In this document: positions 19,990 to 30,404 of the stretch, one piece after another | Position numbering within the stretch: the stretch's first letter is position 1 | How the letters are laid out: each line of letters opens with the position of its first letter | From: Candidatus Poribacteria bacterium | GTDB taxonomy: Bacteria; Poribacteria; WGA-4E; WGA-3G | NCBI GenBank assembly: GCA_003635315.1 | Contig: PYJD01000040.1 | Coordinates: forward strand, 129,276 to 193,275 | Length of the DNA: 64,000 nt | Reading direction: 5' to 3' | The notes under the pieces: generated by a model | Databases searched by the model: none | The model's input: only the letters and a program-made list of their open reading frames with translations | Told to the model about the DNA's origin: nothing | Program-made: the position numbers and the translations under genes

Positions 19990-21189
19990 ATGAGAAATTG
20001 GTTAATTGGACTACTTTTAGTGCCTTTTGTATTTGTACTGAGTTGTGATTCAGGAAATCAAGTAAGAGTCGCAGTAGCAGGTCCATTTACTGGAAATGCA
20101 GCTGCTTTCGGTGAGATGATAAAGCGTGGGGCAGAACTTAAGGCAAAGGAAATTAATGAAGCTGGTGGCATTAAAGAAATTAATGAAAACGGAGAAATCA
20201 GAGCAAGGCAACTCACGCTCGTTTTTGGTGATGATGTAGGAACTGAAAAAGAAGCTAAAGCTGTTGCTACACGTTTTGCTACTGATAGACGTATCTTGGC
20301 TGTTGTCGGACACTTTAACAGTTCATGTTCCTTAGCTGGTAAAAGTATATATAAGGAAAACGGGATTGTGGAATTGTCACCCGGTTCTACTAATGTTGAT
20401 GTATGTCAAGGAAGTGATTGGACTTTCAGAAATCTATATCGCGACGATTTCCAAGGAGCTTTTATTGCCAGATATATTAAGAATATTCTCACTGAATATA
20501 AAACTGTAAGCGTTCTCTTCGATAATGATGATTATGGAAGGGGATTAAAAGATGCATTTACTGCAGAAGCAAGAAGAATTGAGTTAGAGGTAGTTTCGGA
20601 AAAAGCATACGATCGAGATACTACGGATTACACCGCACAACTTACAAGCATAAACGCTGATAATCCCGATATTATCTTTGTGTCCGGCCTGTATGGACAA
20701 GCCGCATTGATAGTTAAGCAAGCACGTAACCTCGGTATCACCGCGCAATTTTTCGGTGCTGACGGTATTGATTCTCCGGAATTTCTAAAAAATGCTGGCG
20801 CTGCAGCAAATGGAACTTTACTAACAACACCCTTCACTTTTGGGGCAGGCGGTGAAGAAGCAGCAAAGGTAGCAGAGGCTTTTGAAGCTGAATATGGGGT
20901 GCCTCCTGATACTTGGGCAGCACTAACTTATGATGCAATGGGGATGATTGCCGAAGCAATTGAGAAAACATATAATAGTAAGGCTACACTCGCTGAAAAC
21001 CGAAAAGCTATACGCGATCATTTAGCTGGATTAGATACACCTGAGGAGGGATACACAGGGATCACAGGATTGACATATTTCGACACAAATGGAGATACTG
21101 TGAATAAACCTGCATACGTAAAAATCGTAAAAGACGGCAATTATACCACAGCTGAAAAACAAATGCTCGATATCGCATCACAGAACTAA
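19990..21189 (+). CDS. Branched-chain amino acid ABC transporter substrate-binding protein (LivJ/K-type, lipoprotein)
   Basis: Lipobox VLSC; VAVAGPFTGNAAAFGEMIKRGAELKAKEINEAGGI; VSVLFDNDDYGRGL; upstream of livH/livM-like genes. Confidence 0.92.
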   Translation: MRNWLIGLLLVPFVFVLSCDSGNQVRVAVAGPFTGNAAAFGEMIKRGAELKAKEINEAGGIKEINENGEIRARQLTLVFGDDVGTEKEAKAVATRFATDRRILAVVGHFNSSCSLAGKSIYKENGIVELSPGSTNVDVCQGSDWTFRNLYRDDFQGAFIARYIKNILTEYKTVSVLFDNDDYGRGLKDAFTAEARRIELEVVSEKAYDRDTTDYTAQLTSINADNPDIIFVSGLYGQAALIVKQARNLGITAQFFGADGIDSPEFLKNAGAAANGTLLTTPFTFGAGGEEAAKVAEAFEAEYGVPPDTWAALTYDAMGMIAEAIEKTYNSKATLAENRKAIRDHLAGLDTPEEGYTGITGLTYFDTNGDTVNKPAYVKIVKDGNYTTAEKQMLDIASQN

Positions 21190-21204
21190 TATCTCTTTCT
21201 AATC

Positions 21205-21226
21205 CTCTAACATAAGGGAGTTAGAG
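21205..21226 (+). promoter_or_regulatory. Intercistronic hairpin between substrate-binding protein and permease genes
   Basis: CTCTAAC-ataaggga-GTTAGAG, 7-bp perfect stem. Confidence 0.45.
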
Positions 21227-21253
21227 AATTCCGTTACTAAAAGGTATTCCTAT

Positions 21254-22285
21254 ATGGATGTATTTCTTCAACAATTAATTAACGGTCTGGTTCTTGGTGG
21301 AATATACGCTCTAATCGCCGTCGGCTATACGATGGTTTATGGTATAATTCAACTAATTAACTTCGCTCATGGCGAAGTTTTCATGTTAGGGGCATACTTT
21401 GCATTCACATTAGTCGCATTTTTCCATCTACCATTCTGGGTGGCTGTTCCAATCAGCATGCTGCTCTGTGCTGGTTTTGGGTTGTTGATGGATTTTGTTG
21501 CATACCGACCTATCAGAAATGCACCGCGCCTATCCGCTTTAATTACCGCTATCGGTGTATCTATTGCTCTACAGAATATAGCAAGAATTATCTGGGGTGC
21601 TAAACCCCAACCATTTCCTGAAGAAACCCTTCCATCATTCCTACAACAAGTTAACCCGCTTGAAGAACCAAATATATACTTTTCATTCTTAGGGATAAAC
21701 TTTACTGAAGTAGCAATTAAATTTCCCGGAAATGTTTCATTGGCTTATCTTGATCTTTCTATAATTCTTCTCGCTGTCATCTTAATGGTCGGGTTAAACC
21801 GTATTGTCTCCTTAACAAAGATAGGTAAAGCAATGCGTGCATGTGCACAGAATCGCACCGCTTCAAATCTAATGGGTATCAAGACAAATCAAGTTATAGC
21901 AATTACTTTTGCCATTGGATCCGCATTAGGAGCTATCGCAGGGGTGATGGTGGGTGTCCGTGAATACATTGAACCTACCATGGGATACTATAAAGGTGTC
22001 GCAGCCTTTGCAGCAGCTGTTCTTGGTGGAATTGGTAATATTACTGGAGCAATGGTGGGTGGACTTCTTATGGGAATTGCAGAAGTATTTGGCGCGGGTT
22101 ACATTGACCCAATTATTGAATTTATAGCAACAAATGTTGGACTCGGTGAATATTATGAGGCTGGTACTATCTCGAATAGTTATGGATCCGGATATCGCGT
22201 TGCTATTTCTTATATCGTCATGATTATCGTGATCCTAATACGACCAACAGGTTTATTTGGTAAATCAACAGGACATCGTGCTTAA
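21254..22285 (+). CDS. livH: Branched-chain amino acid ABC transporter permease (LivH-type)
   Basis: LINGLVLGGIYALIAVGYTMVYGIIQLINFAHGEVFMLGAY signature; AVLGGIGNITGAMVGG. Confidence 0.93.
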   Translation: MDVFLQQLINGLVLGGIYALIAVGYTMVYGIIQLINFAHGEVFMLGAYFAFTLVAFFHLPFWVAVPISMLLCAGFGLLMDFVAYRPIRNAPRLSALITAIGVSIALQNIARIIWGAKPQPFPEETLPSFLQQVNPLEEPNIYFSFLGINFTEVAIKFPGNVSLAYLDLSIILLAVILMVGLNRIVSLTKIGKAMRACAQNRTASNLMGIKTNQVIAITFAIGSALGAIAGVMVGVREYIEPTMGYYKGVAAFAAAVLGGIGNITGAMVGGLLMGIAEVFGAGYIDPIIEFIATNVGLGEYYEAGTISNSYGSGYRVAISYIVMIIVILIRPTGLFGKSTGHRA

Positions 22286-22310
22286 TAAGTAGACATACCT
22301 TTCATATAAA

Positions 22311-23405
22311 TTGAATACTGTAATCGGATTGAAACTGATGTCAAAAAATATAATACCCAATTCCATTTTCGAATATTATAAAAGCAAGTCTTCATTCATA
22401 CTGAATCAGCTAACCCTGACACGTTTCATCTTATTCTTAATTATACTATTCCTTCCCACAATACTATTTAGTTTAGATGCAATTATAAAGTTCTTCTCCG
22501 ATAGAAATATCTATATTGATCTACCGAGTGGTGATTATATACTCTACATCTGTGTCCAGGTTTGTGTTTATATTTTGCTGGCTATAGGATTAAATATTGT
22601 TTGTGGATTTACAGGATTATTAGACCTTGGTTACGTAGCATTTTATCTTGTTGGAGGGTATACAGCAGGTCTTTTGATGACCAATCATGGGTTTAATTAT
22701 TTCTTAGTACTCCCTTTGGCTATCTTAAATGGTGGCTTATGGGGATTAATACGAGGAGCACCAACGCTTCGTCTCACAGGGGATTATTTCGCTATTGTCA
22801 CATTCGGTTTTGCTGAATTACTATTTCGGGCTGTCAAAAATGAAATCTGGTTAATTCAAGATATTAACGGGTTTGTTAAAGATATTCCATCAGTAAATAT
22901 ACCGTACACCAAGATAGTGTTATACCAGAATTGGCATCATTATTACCACATTCTTATTCTTATCGGAATCGTTATTTTCATTACCTATAGGTTGAAAAAT
23001 TCTCGCGTCGGAAGAGCATGGATCGCAATACGAGAGGATGAACAAGCAGCAGCTTGTATGGGAATCAATGTAAGTCGTTATAAGTCTCTGGCATTTGCAA
23101 TTAGTGCTGCAATTGGAGGTCTTGGTGGGGCATTCTTAGCTCCATTCTGGGGAATTATTAGTGCAAAAGCATTCGAATTTTGGGAATCAATTTTAATTCT
23201 CTGTATGGTTATACTTGGCGGTAAAGGTAGTATTAGAGGGGCAATCATAGGAGCAGTTTTCCTCGGTTCTTTAAGTGAAATCTTACGTGAAATACTACTT
23301 AGGGTCCCTCAATTCTCAAGCGCTCGTATTTTAATATTTGGTGTTATTCTTGTATTACTGATGCGTTTCCGTCCTGACGGACTCATCTATAAAAAATCAG
23401 TATAA
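22311..23405 (+). CDS. livM: Branched-chain amino acid ABC transporter permease (LivM-type)
   Basis: LAIGLNIVCGFTGLLDLGYVAFYLVGGYTAGLL; SRVGRAWIAIREDEQAAACMGINVSRYKSLAFAISA; VILGGKGSIRGAIIGA. Confidence 0.93.
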   Translation: MNTVIGLKLMSKNIIPNSIFEYYKSKSSFILNQLTLTRFILFLIILFLPTILFSLDAIIKFFSDRNIYIDLPSGDYILYICVQVCVYILLAIGLNIVCGFTGLLDLGYVAFYLVGGYTAGLLMTNHGFNYFLVLPLAILNGGLWGLIRGAPTLRLTGDYFAIVTFGFAELLFRAVKNEIWLIQDINGFVKDIPSVNIPYTKIVLYQNWHHYYHILILIGIVIFITYRLKNSRVGRAWIAIREDEQAAACMGINVSRYKSLAFAISAAIGGLGGAFLAPFWGIISAKAFEFWESILILCMVILGGKGSIRGAIIGAVFLGSLSEILREILLRVPQFSSARILIFGVILVLLMRFRPDGLIYKKSV

Positions 23406-23469
23406 TCGTTTTCTCACTAATTCATTTTAGGTCTCTAAAACACTGAACACTACATCATCACATACAATC

Positions 23470-24480
23470 TCAAGTCTTCCAGACTCTCGGAATTAGCAAT
23501 TCCAATACCAACAACACTAAAGCGAACCCTATAAACCATTGATACCTATCTTGGTATTCCCCATTAGTTCGAATCCTATATTTTTGCTTCTCAAGCTTGG
23601 ATAAATCAGAGACCAATTTCGATACCCCTTCATTTACATGATAATACTGTCCATTTCCCATTGTAGCAACTTCCCTAAGATGCTGTTCATCCAATTGAGT
23701 TAATACCAGCTGTCCATTCATATCCCGTTTATAACCCTTACTTTCTTCTGGAAGCAATATCGGAATCGGTTTGCTTGCTATCCCAACCCCAACGCAATAT
23801 ATATGTATACCGTTCAATTGAGCTGAATCTACTTCTGTAAGTGTCTCTACACTGTGATCCTCACCATCAGTAAATAAGACTATTGCCTTATGTGCCCTTG
23901 AATTAATTAATCCTGCATTGAATCTGTTTTGTTCAATTATCAACCTTGATGATGCAATATTTATCGCATTTCCTATATTTGTTCCTCTGTGGACAATGGT
24001 TTCAGAGGAAACTGCACCTAAAAATTCTCTTAGCGTATGGAGATCATAGGTTAAGGGACATACAATAAAACTCTCTTCAGCAAAATAAAGTAACCCAACT
24101 CGATTTCCTCCAAGTTGGGTTAACAACTCTGACATGACCTGTTTTGCTTGTGTTAGACGTCTATCTGAATTTGCCTCTTTTGCAAGCATACTTGTGGATA
24201 TATCTAAAGCAAGTACTACATCTAACCTTTCAGATACACTCTCTGGTTTTGCTCCCCATTGTGGACGTGCTAATCCTAAACACATTAAAACAAAACATAA
24301 CAGTAGCAATATTACTCGAATTTTGTATTTCAGAAACTGAGGAACAGGTAAACTTCTTTGAAATAATAGGAAAGACTTTTTCTTACGAATATAACCGTAA
24401 ATTAGGAGTAGTGCTATGATTGGAAATCCAAACCATAATACATTTAGATATTCAGGACTACCAAAACGAAACCAATTCAT
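23470..24480 (-). CDS. BatA-like membrane vWA-domain protein
   Basis: TM segments flanking a vWA domain with MIDAS DISTS (VVLALDISTSMLAKE) and TDGEDH. Confidence 0.85.
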   Translation of the reverse strand: MNWFRFGSPEYLNVLWFGFPIIALLLIYGYIRKKKSFLLFQRSLPVPQFLKYKIRVILLLLCFVLMCLGLARPQWGAKPESVSERLDVVLALDISTSMLAKEANSDRRLTQAKQVMSELLTQLGGNRVGLLYFAEESFIVCPLTYDLHTLREFLGAVSSETIVHRGTNIGNAINIASSRLIIEQNRFNAGLINSRAHKAIVLFTDGEDHSVETLTEVDSAQLNGIHIYCVGVGIASKPIPILLPEESKGYKRDMNGQLVLTQLDEQHLREVATMGNGQYYHVNEGVSKLVSDLSKLEKQKYRIRTNGEYQDRYQWFIGFALVLLVLELLIPRVWKT

Positions 24481-24625
24481 AGCTAATGACAGTCTATAAG
24501 AAAAAGGAAAGAAGGAGAACTGTTATATTGATAACACTAAGTAATTACGAAAGGGGTGTTTACTAAGATAATGTATAACACCTTATAAGTAGGATATGAA
24601 TCAATTAAAAATTCAATAGGTTAAT

Positions 24626-26335
24626 CTAAATATTTGAATTCAGGAGGTTTATACGTTTGTTATATTTCTCAACTTCTGATGTAATTCTTGGTTGATCCCA
24701 ATTGTTTTTCTCTCCTATGAATTCAGCAACGGAACCTGCAATATCTGTCCCTTGTCCTTGCGTCCATCCTATACGAGTACGTCTCCAGAGTAAATCCTCA
24801 AGTGTAATAGCCATTTCCCCCCAACATGAATACACGATTTCCGCCTTAATAAATGGCAACCTTTCTGAGATCGGTTCAGAAAGTGTTGAATCATCAACTA
24901 TAAGCTTTTTGATGTGAAGATAGCCTTCCATACCGTATCGATGGATTAATCTATCTCTGCCATCCGTTAATGTTAAGCATTTTAATGTATCTATATCTGA
25001 GGTATCACTCATTTTAATATCATCTGATATTGCCGCTGGAAGTGGCAATAATGCTGTTTTACAGTCTCTTTCAACATTTAGAGATTCGGCAATATAATCA
25101 ACGGTTTCTTCTGCAATCTGTCTATGGGTTGTTAATTTCCCTCCATATACATACAATATACCACTTTGACTATCAGTGATGAGATGATCTCTTGACACAA
25201 ACTCAGAACGAGAGCTGATACGACTCGCTAATCCATTGTTAGCAATCAGAGGACGGACACCAGCATAAGATCCTATTATTGAATCTCTACTTAGTGATAG
25301 ATTCGGATATACACGTTTGGTTTCTGAAAGTAGGTATTCTATCTCCTTCTTAGATGAACAAACTGATTCAAGTTCATTTTCTGGAGTAGTTTCAGTTGTT
25401 CCAACTATTGAAGTGTCATGTTGACCAGGTAAAATGAATATTGCCCTCTGTTTTTCATTATTATTTTTTTCAGACTGAGTGATTGCTACTATACCATACG
25501 GAACTGATGTAGATGTATCGGCACATCGAGGGAGAATTATGTGTATTCCTTTCGCCTTATCTGTTACCAGTCGTGAGTGTCCATCATAACTTGGATCTTT
25601 CTCCCATATTTTATCTGTCCACGGTCCTGTAGCAGATACAATCCGTCTTGATGAAATCTCAAAACGGTCACCTGAAATAACATCCTCTACCGATACCTTG
25701 AACATCGGATCAGACTTATCAGGCATCTTGTTATAACCAAGAAAACGGACATAATTGGAAATTACCCCACCATGTTGATGAGCATCCTTGAGAATTGCCA
25801 ATGTTAATCTTGCATCATCTACCTGACTATCCCATAATACTACGCAACCCTTTAGATCATCAGTAGCAATAGGTCCAAGTAGTGTTTCTATTCTTTTACA
25901 ATCTCGTATAACTTGAGATTTTTCATCTTGGTTTGATTTTGACAGACGATTATATACCCTTGCAGCGACATCAACTCCCAAGAATGGATACGGGTCATCT
26001 TTATAGCAGAGTATGGCTATAGGAATAGGTTTTACAAGATTAGGGGCAGTGTGATGGAGTATTTCACGTTCTTTGCGTGATTGTCTCACTAAACCGATAT
26101 CTAACTTCGAGATATAACGAAAGCCTCCATGAATTAACTGAGAACTCGCGCTACTCGTCCCACATGCAAAATCACCTTGATCAATTAATCCTGATCTTAT
26201 TCCACCATTTAAGGCAAGATCCCGGATTAATCCTGCACCTACAATCCCTCCTCCGATTACTAATACATCTAAAGGTTCTGCTTGTAATGTCTTGATATTA
26301 TCTGAACGAGTTAAATGTGAAAATTCTGCTGACAT
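24626..26335 (-). CDS. glpD: FAD-dependent glycerol-3-phosphate dehydrogenase
   Basis: LDVLVIGGGIVGAGLIRDLALNGGIRSGLIDQGDFACGTSSASSQLIHGGFRY; YAGVRPLI; YVYGGKLTTHRQIAEETVD. Confidence 0.93.
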   Translation of the reverse strand: MSAEFSHLTRSDNIKTLQAEPLDVLVIGGGIVGAGLIRDLALNGGIRSGLIDQGDFACGTSSASSQLIHGGFRYISKLDIGLVRQSRKEREILHHTAPNLVKPIPIAILCYKDDPYPFLGVDVAARVYNRLSKSNQDEKSQVIRDCKRIETLLGPIATDDLKGCVVLWDSQVDDARLTLAILKDAHQHGGVISNYVRFLGYNKMPDKSDPMFKVSVEDVISGDRFEISSRRIVSATGPWTDKIWEKDPSYDGHSRLVTDKAKGIHIILPRCADTSTSVPYGIVAITQSEKNNNEKQRAIFILPGQHDTSIVGTTETTPENELESVCSSKKEIEYLLSETKRVYPNLSLSRDSIIGSYAGVRPLIANNGLASRISSRSEFVSRDHLITDSQSGILYVYGGKLTTHRQIAEETVDYIAESLNVERDCKTALLPLPAAISDDIKMSDTSDIDTLKCLTLTDGRDRLIHRYGMEGYLHIKKLIVDDSTLSEPISERLPFIKAEIVYSCWGEMAITLEDLLWRRTRIGWTQGQGTDIAGSVAEFIGEKNNWDQPRITSEVEKYNKRINLLNSNI

Positions 26336-26527
26336 AGTTTTTTCGTTTATATGTAAATGGTTTTTTAGATTGATATATGTATTAGAAATGTATGTTAGGT
26401 GAATAATTATTACAAATTAACTTACGGAAAAAATCTATTTTGTATACAAGAACCAATAAAGTTTATGTGAAAATCGTAAATTAGACTTAATAGGGAACTT
26501 TATTCAAATATAACAAAGTTTAACCTA

Positions 26528-27949
26528 TTAATTATCTAAAGAATTGACAATTTTCTGTGAATTTTCTGAGATTTTGCGAATTGCTGTAAGAATACGTTCA
26601 GCAGCTCCAGAAACTGGCTTTGTTAGTAAAGGCAAAAATATTAACTGTGAACAGATTGTCTCTGTAACCGGAAGGTCTCCAGGTGAATATCCTTCATAAT
26701 CTCCACCTATTTCAGATGAGCACAATGAACCGCGACCATTCATAAATATGTCAATACCTTCAGAAAAGAGCGGTAACGTATGAAGTAATGGATATGGATT
26801 ACTGTTTGTTGGGAGACCTCCTGAGAAAACAGGTACACCGTCTCCAACCAATAATGGATAAGGATTATTATTAGCTAAGACTCCTTCTCTTCGTAATGCT
26901 TCTGCAAAAACAGGAGCAGGAAGACCATGCATCTCTTCCTGAATATAATGAATTGGGAAACCAAAAAATGCTGCTGGTTCCGCACCTTCGTACCTATCAA
27001 TAGGACTTACACCACTAATTTCTTGAAGTCCTTTGTTGATTTCTCGAATATATGTGCGACGATTCGTATTTAACTCATCAAGTTTCTCTAACTGTATAGA
27101 TGCTATACCAATGGCTAATGGATGGGCACGATATTTTACTCCTAATCCCATCGGAGGTAAATGAGAATAAGTAAGTTCAGACGGATTTAGCTTAGGATCT
27201 CCAATACTATCAATAGAACGATTAACTTGACCTAATAAACAAGCACGTTCGAATATCTTAATATCGTTTGTAGCAAGTACACCACCTTCTCCAGCACTCA
27301 CAGCCTTACTCCCCTGCAAACTCCATGCTCCAACATGTCCGATACTTCCGACTGTCTTTCCTTTGTAAGATGCACCATGTGCATGTGAACAATCTTCTAA
27401 TACAGCCACACCTGTTTCCTTACTTAATGCCATCAAACTGTCCATATCACACACATTTCCCCAGAGATGAACAGCGACGATAGCTTTAGTTCTGTCAGTT
27501 ATACGTCTTTCTATATCATCCACATCTATAACTAATGTCTTAGGATCAACTTCGCAGAAAACGGGTCTTGCCATCAACATAAGCGCAGGTGTGATAGAAC
27601 CCATCCAAGTATATGTTGGACAGATAACTTCATCCCCTGGACCAACACCCAGACCAAACATAGCACTATGTAAGGCTGCTGTACCATTTGTTGTACATAC
27701 CGCGTATTCTGTATTATGTCGTATACGCCAATTACGTTCGAAATCTTGAAGTATGGAAGACTTACCAGACAATTCGTTCCGTTCGGTCATTTCCTGTACG
27801 ATTCTTGGTTCATCCTCAGTTATCTGCTTCCATTGATCTAATATAGGAAAGGGTTTCTCTTTAGAAATATCAAATACTGGACTTCCACCTAATATGACAG
27901 GTAAATCCTTGGAAAAGTATTCTGATCTTTTGTCGACTGTTTTATTCAT
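26528..27949 (-). CDS. DegT/DnrJ/EryC1/StrS family PLP-dependent aminotransferase
   Basis: TTNGTAALHSAMFGLGVGPGDEVICPTYTWMGS, LEDCSHAHGASYKGKTVGSIGHVGAWSLQGSKAVSAGEGG. Confidence 0.92.
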   Translation of the reverse strand: MNKTVDKRSEYFSKDLPVILGGSPVFDISKEKPFPILDQWKQITEDEPRIVQEMTERNELSGKSSILQDFERNWRIRHNTEYAVCTTNGTAALHSAMFGLGVGPGDEVICPTYTWMGSITPALMLMARPVFCEVDPKTLVIDVDDIERRITDRTKAIVAVHLWGNVCDMDSLMALSKETGVAVLEDCSHAHGASYKGKTVGSIGHVGAWSLQGSKAVSAGEGGVLATNDIKIFERACLLGQVNRSIDSIGDPKLNPSELTYSHLPPMGLGVKYRAHPLAIGIASIQLEKLDELNTNRRTYIREINKGLQEISGVSPIDRYEGAEPAAFFGFPIHYIQEEMHGLPAPVFAEALRREGVLANNNPYPLLVGDGVPVFSGGLPTNSNPYPLLHTLPLFSEGIDIFMNGRGSLCSSEIGGDYEGYSPGDLPVTETICSQLIFLPLLTKPVSGAAERILTAIRKISENSQKIVNSLDN

Positions 27950-28121
27950 CAGTTTGCCTTAGGATGTAATTAATTAAATCTATTTTATCCGATTGTAAAT
28001 AAGAGAATCTATCATTCCTCTTATATGATTTATTCGCTTATTCAAATTGATTAATAATTTTGTTACACGGCAATTGTACCCATATTATTCAGTACTGATT
28101 TAATGCCAGTGAATATCTGAA

Positions 28122-28150
28122 TTGAGTTTGTATAATACCTATGTTATACT
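28122..28150 (+). promoter_or_regulatory. Sigma70-type promoter of the ABC permease pair
   Basis: TTGAGT - 17 nt - TATACT. Confidence 0.55.
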
Positions 28151-28282
28151 AACAAAAACACAATATCCAAGTAATATAATCAACCTAAATTATGGGTTAT
28201 ATTATACCAAGTTTATAATTTGCTGTCAATCAATGAGACTACCTCAGAATTATAAATACTATAGAATGCATCTACAATTAAA

Positions 28283-29347
28283 GTGATGTCAACGAACCAT
28301 TCTATTCAAATAAGACATCTCCTACATACTTTCTTACCCTCTGTAATTGCAATCATCGGATTTTTCGTCTTATGCGGTGTCACCCTAATCATTAGAGGAC
28401 AAAATCCATGGGAGTTCTATCAACTTATCCTTATCAGTGGTTTCTCAAGTATAGATGATATTGGTAGTATCTTATTTAATTCAACCCCCTTAATCTTTAC
28501 CGGACTTGCCGTCGCAATTGGTTATAAGGCTGGTTTATTCAATATTGGTTGTGAAGGACAACTCTATGTTGCTGGGTTTGCAGCTACTTGGATAGGAATA
28601 CATTTGGATTTACCATCATTTCTTATAATTCCGTTATGTCTAACAGCTGCAATTTTTTTCGGTGGAATATGGGGTGCAATTCCTGGAATCCTTAAGGCAA
28701 GATATGGAGCACATGAAGTAATTAATACGATCATGATGAACTTCATTGCATTTGCAATTATGAGTTATTTAGTTACCTCGGTCTATCAAGATCCCGGCCA
28801 AATGGAACCCCAGACTGCTGAAATACACGATTCTGCCAAACTACCAAAATTAGCAGGATTAATACCCATACTTCCTCAAAGCAATTATTTAAATGCCAGT
28901 TTTCTGATTTCTTGTGTTGTTGTATTCATGTCTTATATCTTATTAAAATACACACGTTGGGGATACGAACTTCGATTAGTCGGAAATTCATCTGATGTAG
29001 CAGCTTATGGAGGTATAAACCCTGGAACAGTTACAATTTGGGTAATGACGCTAAGTGGAGCAATAGCAGGTTTGGCTGGGGTTGCTGATGTCTTAGGATA
29101 TCACTACAGATTCGTCCATAGTTTCTCACCAGGATGGGGATTCACAGGAATTGCAGTTGCTTTAATGGGTAGAAATCATCCATTTGGTGTATTTGCTGCA
29201 GCAATATTGTTTGGTTTTCTCAGCAAAATTGCATTGGATGTCGAACTACTATTGGATATACCTCATGGTTTGTTTATCGCTGGTCAAGGTTTACTTATTT
29301 TAGGATTAGTCTGTATGGAAGGATACACAAAAATCAAAAATCAATGA
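28283..29347 (+). CDS. ABC transporter permease (nucleoside/simple-sugar BPD2 type, YufP-like)
   Basis: FNIGCEGQLYVAGFAATWIG; GIWGAIPGILKARYGAHEVINTIMMNFIA. Confidence 0.88.
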   Translation: MMSTNHSIQIRHLLHTFLPSVIAIIGFFVLCGVTLIIRGQNPWEFYQLILISGFSSIDDIGSILFNSTPLIFTGLAVAIGYKAGLFNIGCEGQLYVAGFAATWIGIHLDLPSFLIIPLCLTAAIFFGGIWGAIPGILKARYGAHEVINTIMMNFIAFAIMSYLVTSVYQDPGQMEPQTAEIHDSAKLPKLAGLIPILPQSNYLNASFLISCVVVFMSYILLKYTRWGYELRLVGNSSDVAAYGGINPGTVTIWVMTLSGAIAGLAGVADVLGYHYRFVHSFSPGWGFTGIAVALMGRNHPFGVFAAAILFGFLSKIALDVELLLDIPHGLFIAGQGLLILGLVCMEGYTKIKNQ

Positions 29348-30186
29348 TTTTACAGTTTATTCCAAGTACTCTAAGAATGACTACCCCTTTAGGATTTGCC
29401 GCATTAGGTGGTATATACTCCGAACGCTCAGGTATCATAAATATCGCTTTAGAAGGGATGATGCTAATAGGGGCATACGGATATGTAATAGGTGCGCAAA
29501 TATCTGGTTCGGAATGGATTGGACTACTATTCGGTATTAGTCTTGGTATAATCTTAGCGTTAATACACGCTGTAGCAACTATTACTTTTCATGCAGAACA
29601 CATTGTTTCTGGATTAGCAATCAACATATTCGCATTAGGAGTCACGGAATATCTCATACCCACTACTGAACGTGTACCTGGTTTACCAGAGTTAAAACTA
29701 CCGCTACTCGGCGTATATAGTATTTTAGTTTTTTTATTACCATTAATAATGATTTTAAGTCATTTATTTCTGTATAAAACTCCATGGGGATTACGTTTGC
29801 GTGCCGCAGGTGAATCGACTGAAGCATTAAAAACCCTCAGTTTAAATCGGGCAAGTTGGCAGTATTTCGCAGTAATTATAAGTGGTGTTTTGGCATCACT
29901 TGGTGGTTGTTTTCTTTCCTCAAATGTACACATTTTCACAAAGGGAATTACAGCAGGAAGAGGTTATGTCGCATTAGCAGCTGTAATATTTGGTAATTGG
30001 CGTCCACTCAACGGTGTAGCAGCATGTCTTCTATTCGGTTTTGCTGCCACCTTAGGATTAGAAAATCGATGGGGAATTCCAGATCAATTATTAAAGTCTA
30101 TTCCACATATATTGACAATGGTTGTTCTGGCAGGATTGGTGGGAACATCAAAACCCCCGATAGCTTTAGGTAAAATTAATACCTAA
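29344..30186 (+). CDS. ABC transporter permease (nucleoside/simple-sugar type, YufQ-like)
   Basis: RMTTPLGFAALGGIYSERSGIINIALEGMMLIGAYG; ATG/TGA overlap with the upstream permease. Confidence 0.88.
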   Translation: MILQFIPSTLRMTTPLGFAALGGIYSERSGIINIALEGMMLIGAYGYVIGAQISGSEWIGLLFGISLGIILALIHAVATITFHAEHIVSGLAINIFALGVTEYLIPTTERVPGLPELKLPLLGVYSILVFLLPLIMILSHLFLYKTPWGLRLRAAGESTEALKTLSLNRASWQYFAVIISGVLASLGGCFLSSNVHIFTKGITAGRGYVALAAVIFGNWRPLNGVAACLLFGFAATLGLENRWGIPDQLLKSIPHILTMVVLAGLVGTSKPPIALGKINT

Positions 30187-30322
30187 TATCTATAAAATAG
30201 TTTAATTTGGACAGTTTTAAGCTTTATGAATCCAAAAGTAGAAAAGAGGTTACCTTTTTAGTTTCACAGATTTTTTTAAAATGGCGACAAACAGAACTGG
30301 TATATTTTCCGCTTAGACATTT

Positions 30323-30351
30323 TTGACAGTCGCTTTCCTGTATGATATACT
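30323..30351 (+). promoter_or_regulatory. Consensus-like sigma70 promoter of the HigB-like/TPR operon
   Basis: TTGACA - 17 nt - TATACT. Confidence 0.7.
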
Positions 30352-30404
30352 AATTTAGGTGAACAACCTGACATTACTGACTAAAAGGTGGATCTTGTTT
30401 ATAA

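Noticed and set aside
24554-24595. GGTGTT...AACACC inverted repeat between glpD and the vWA gene
   Set aside because: Only a 6-bp stem with a long loop and no T-tract; not enough for a terminator call.
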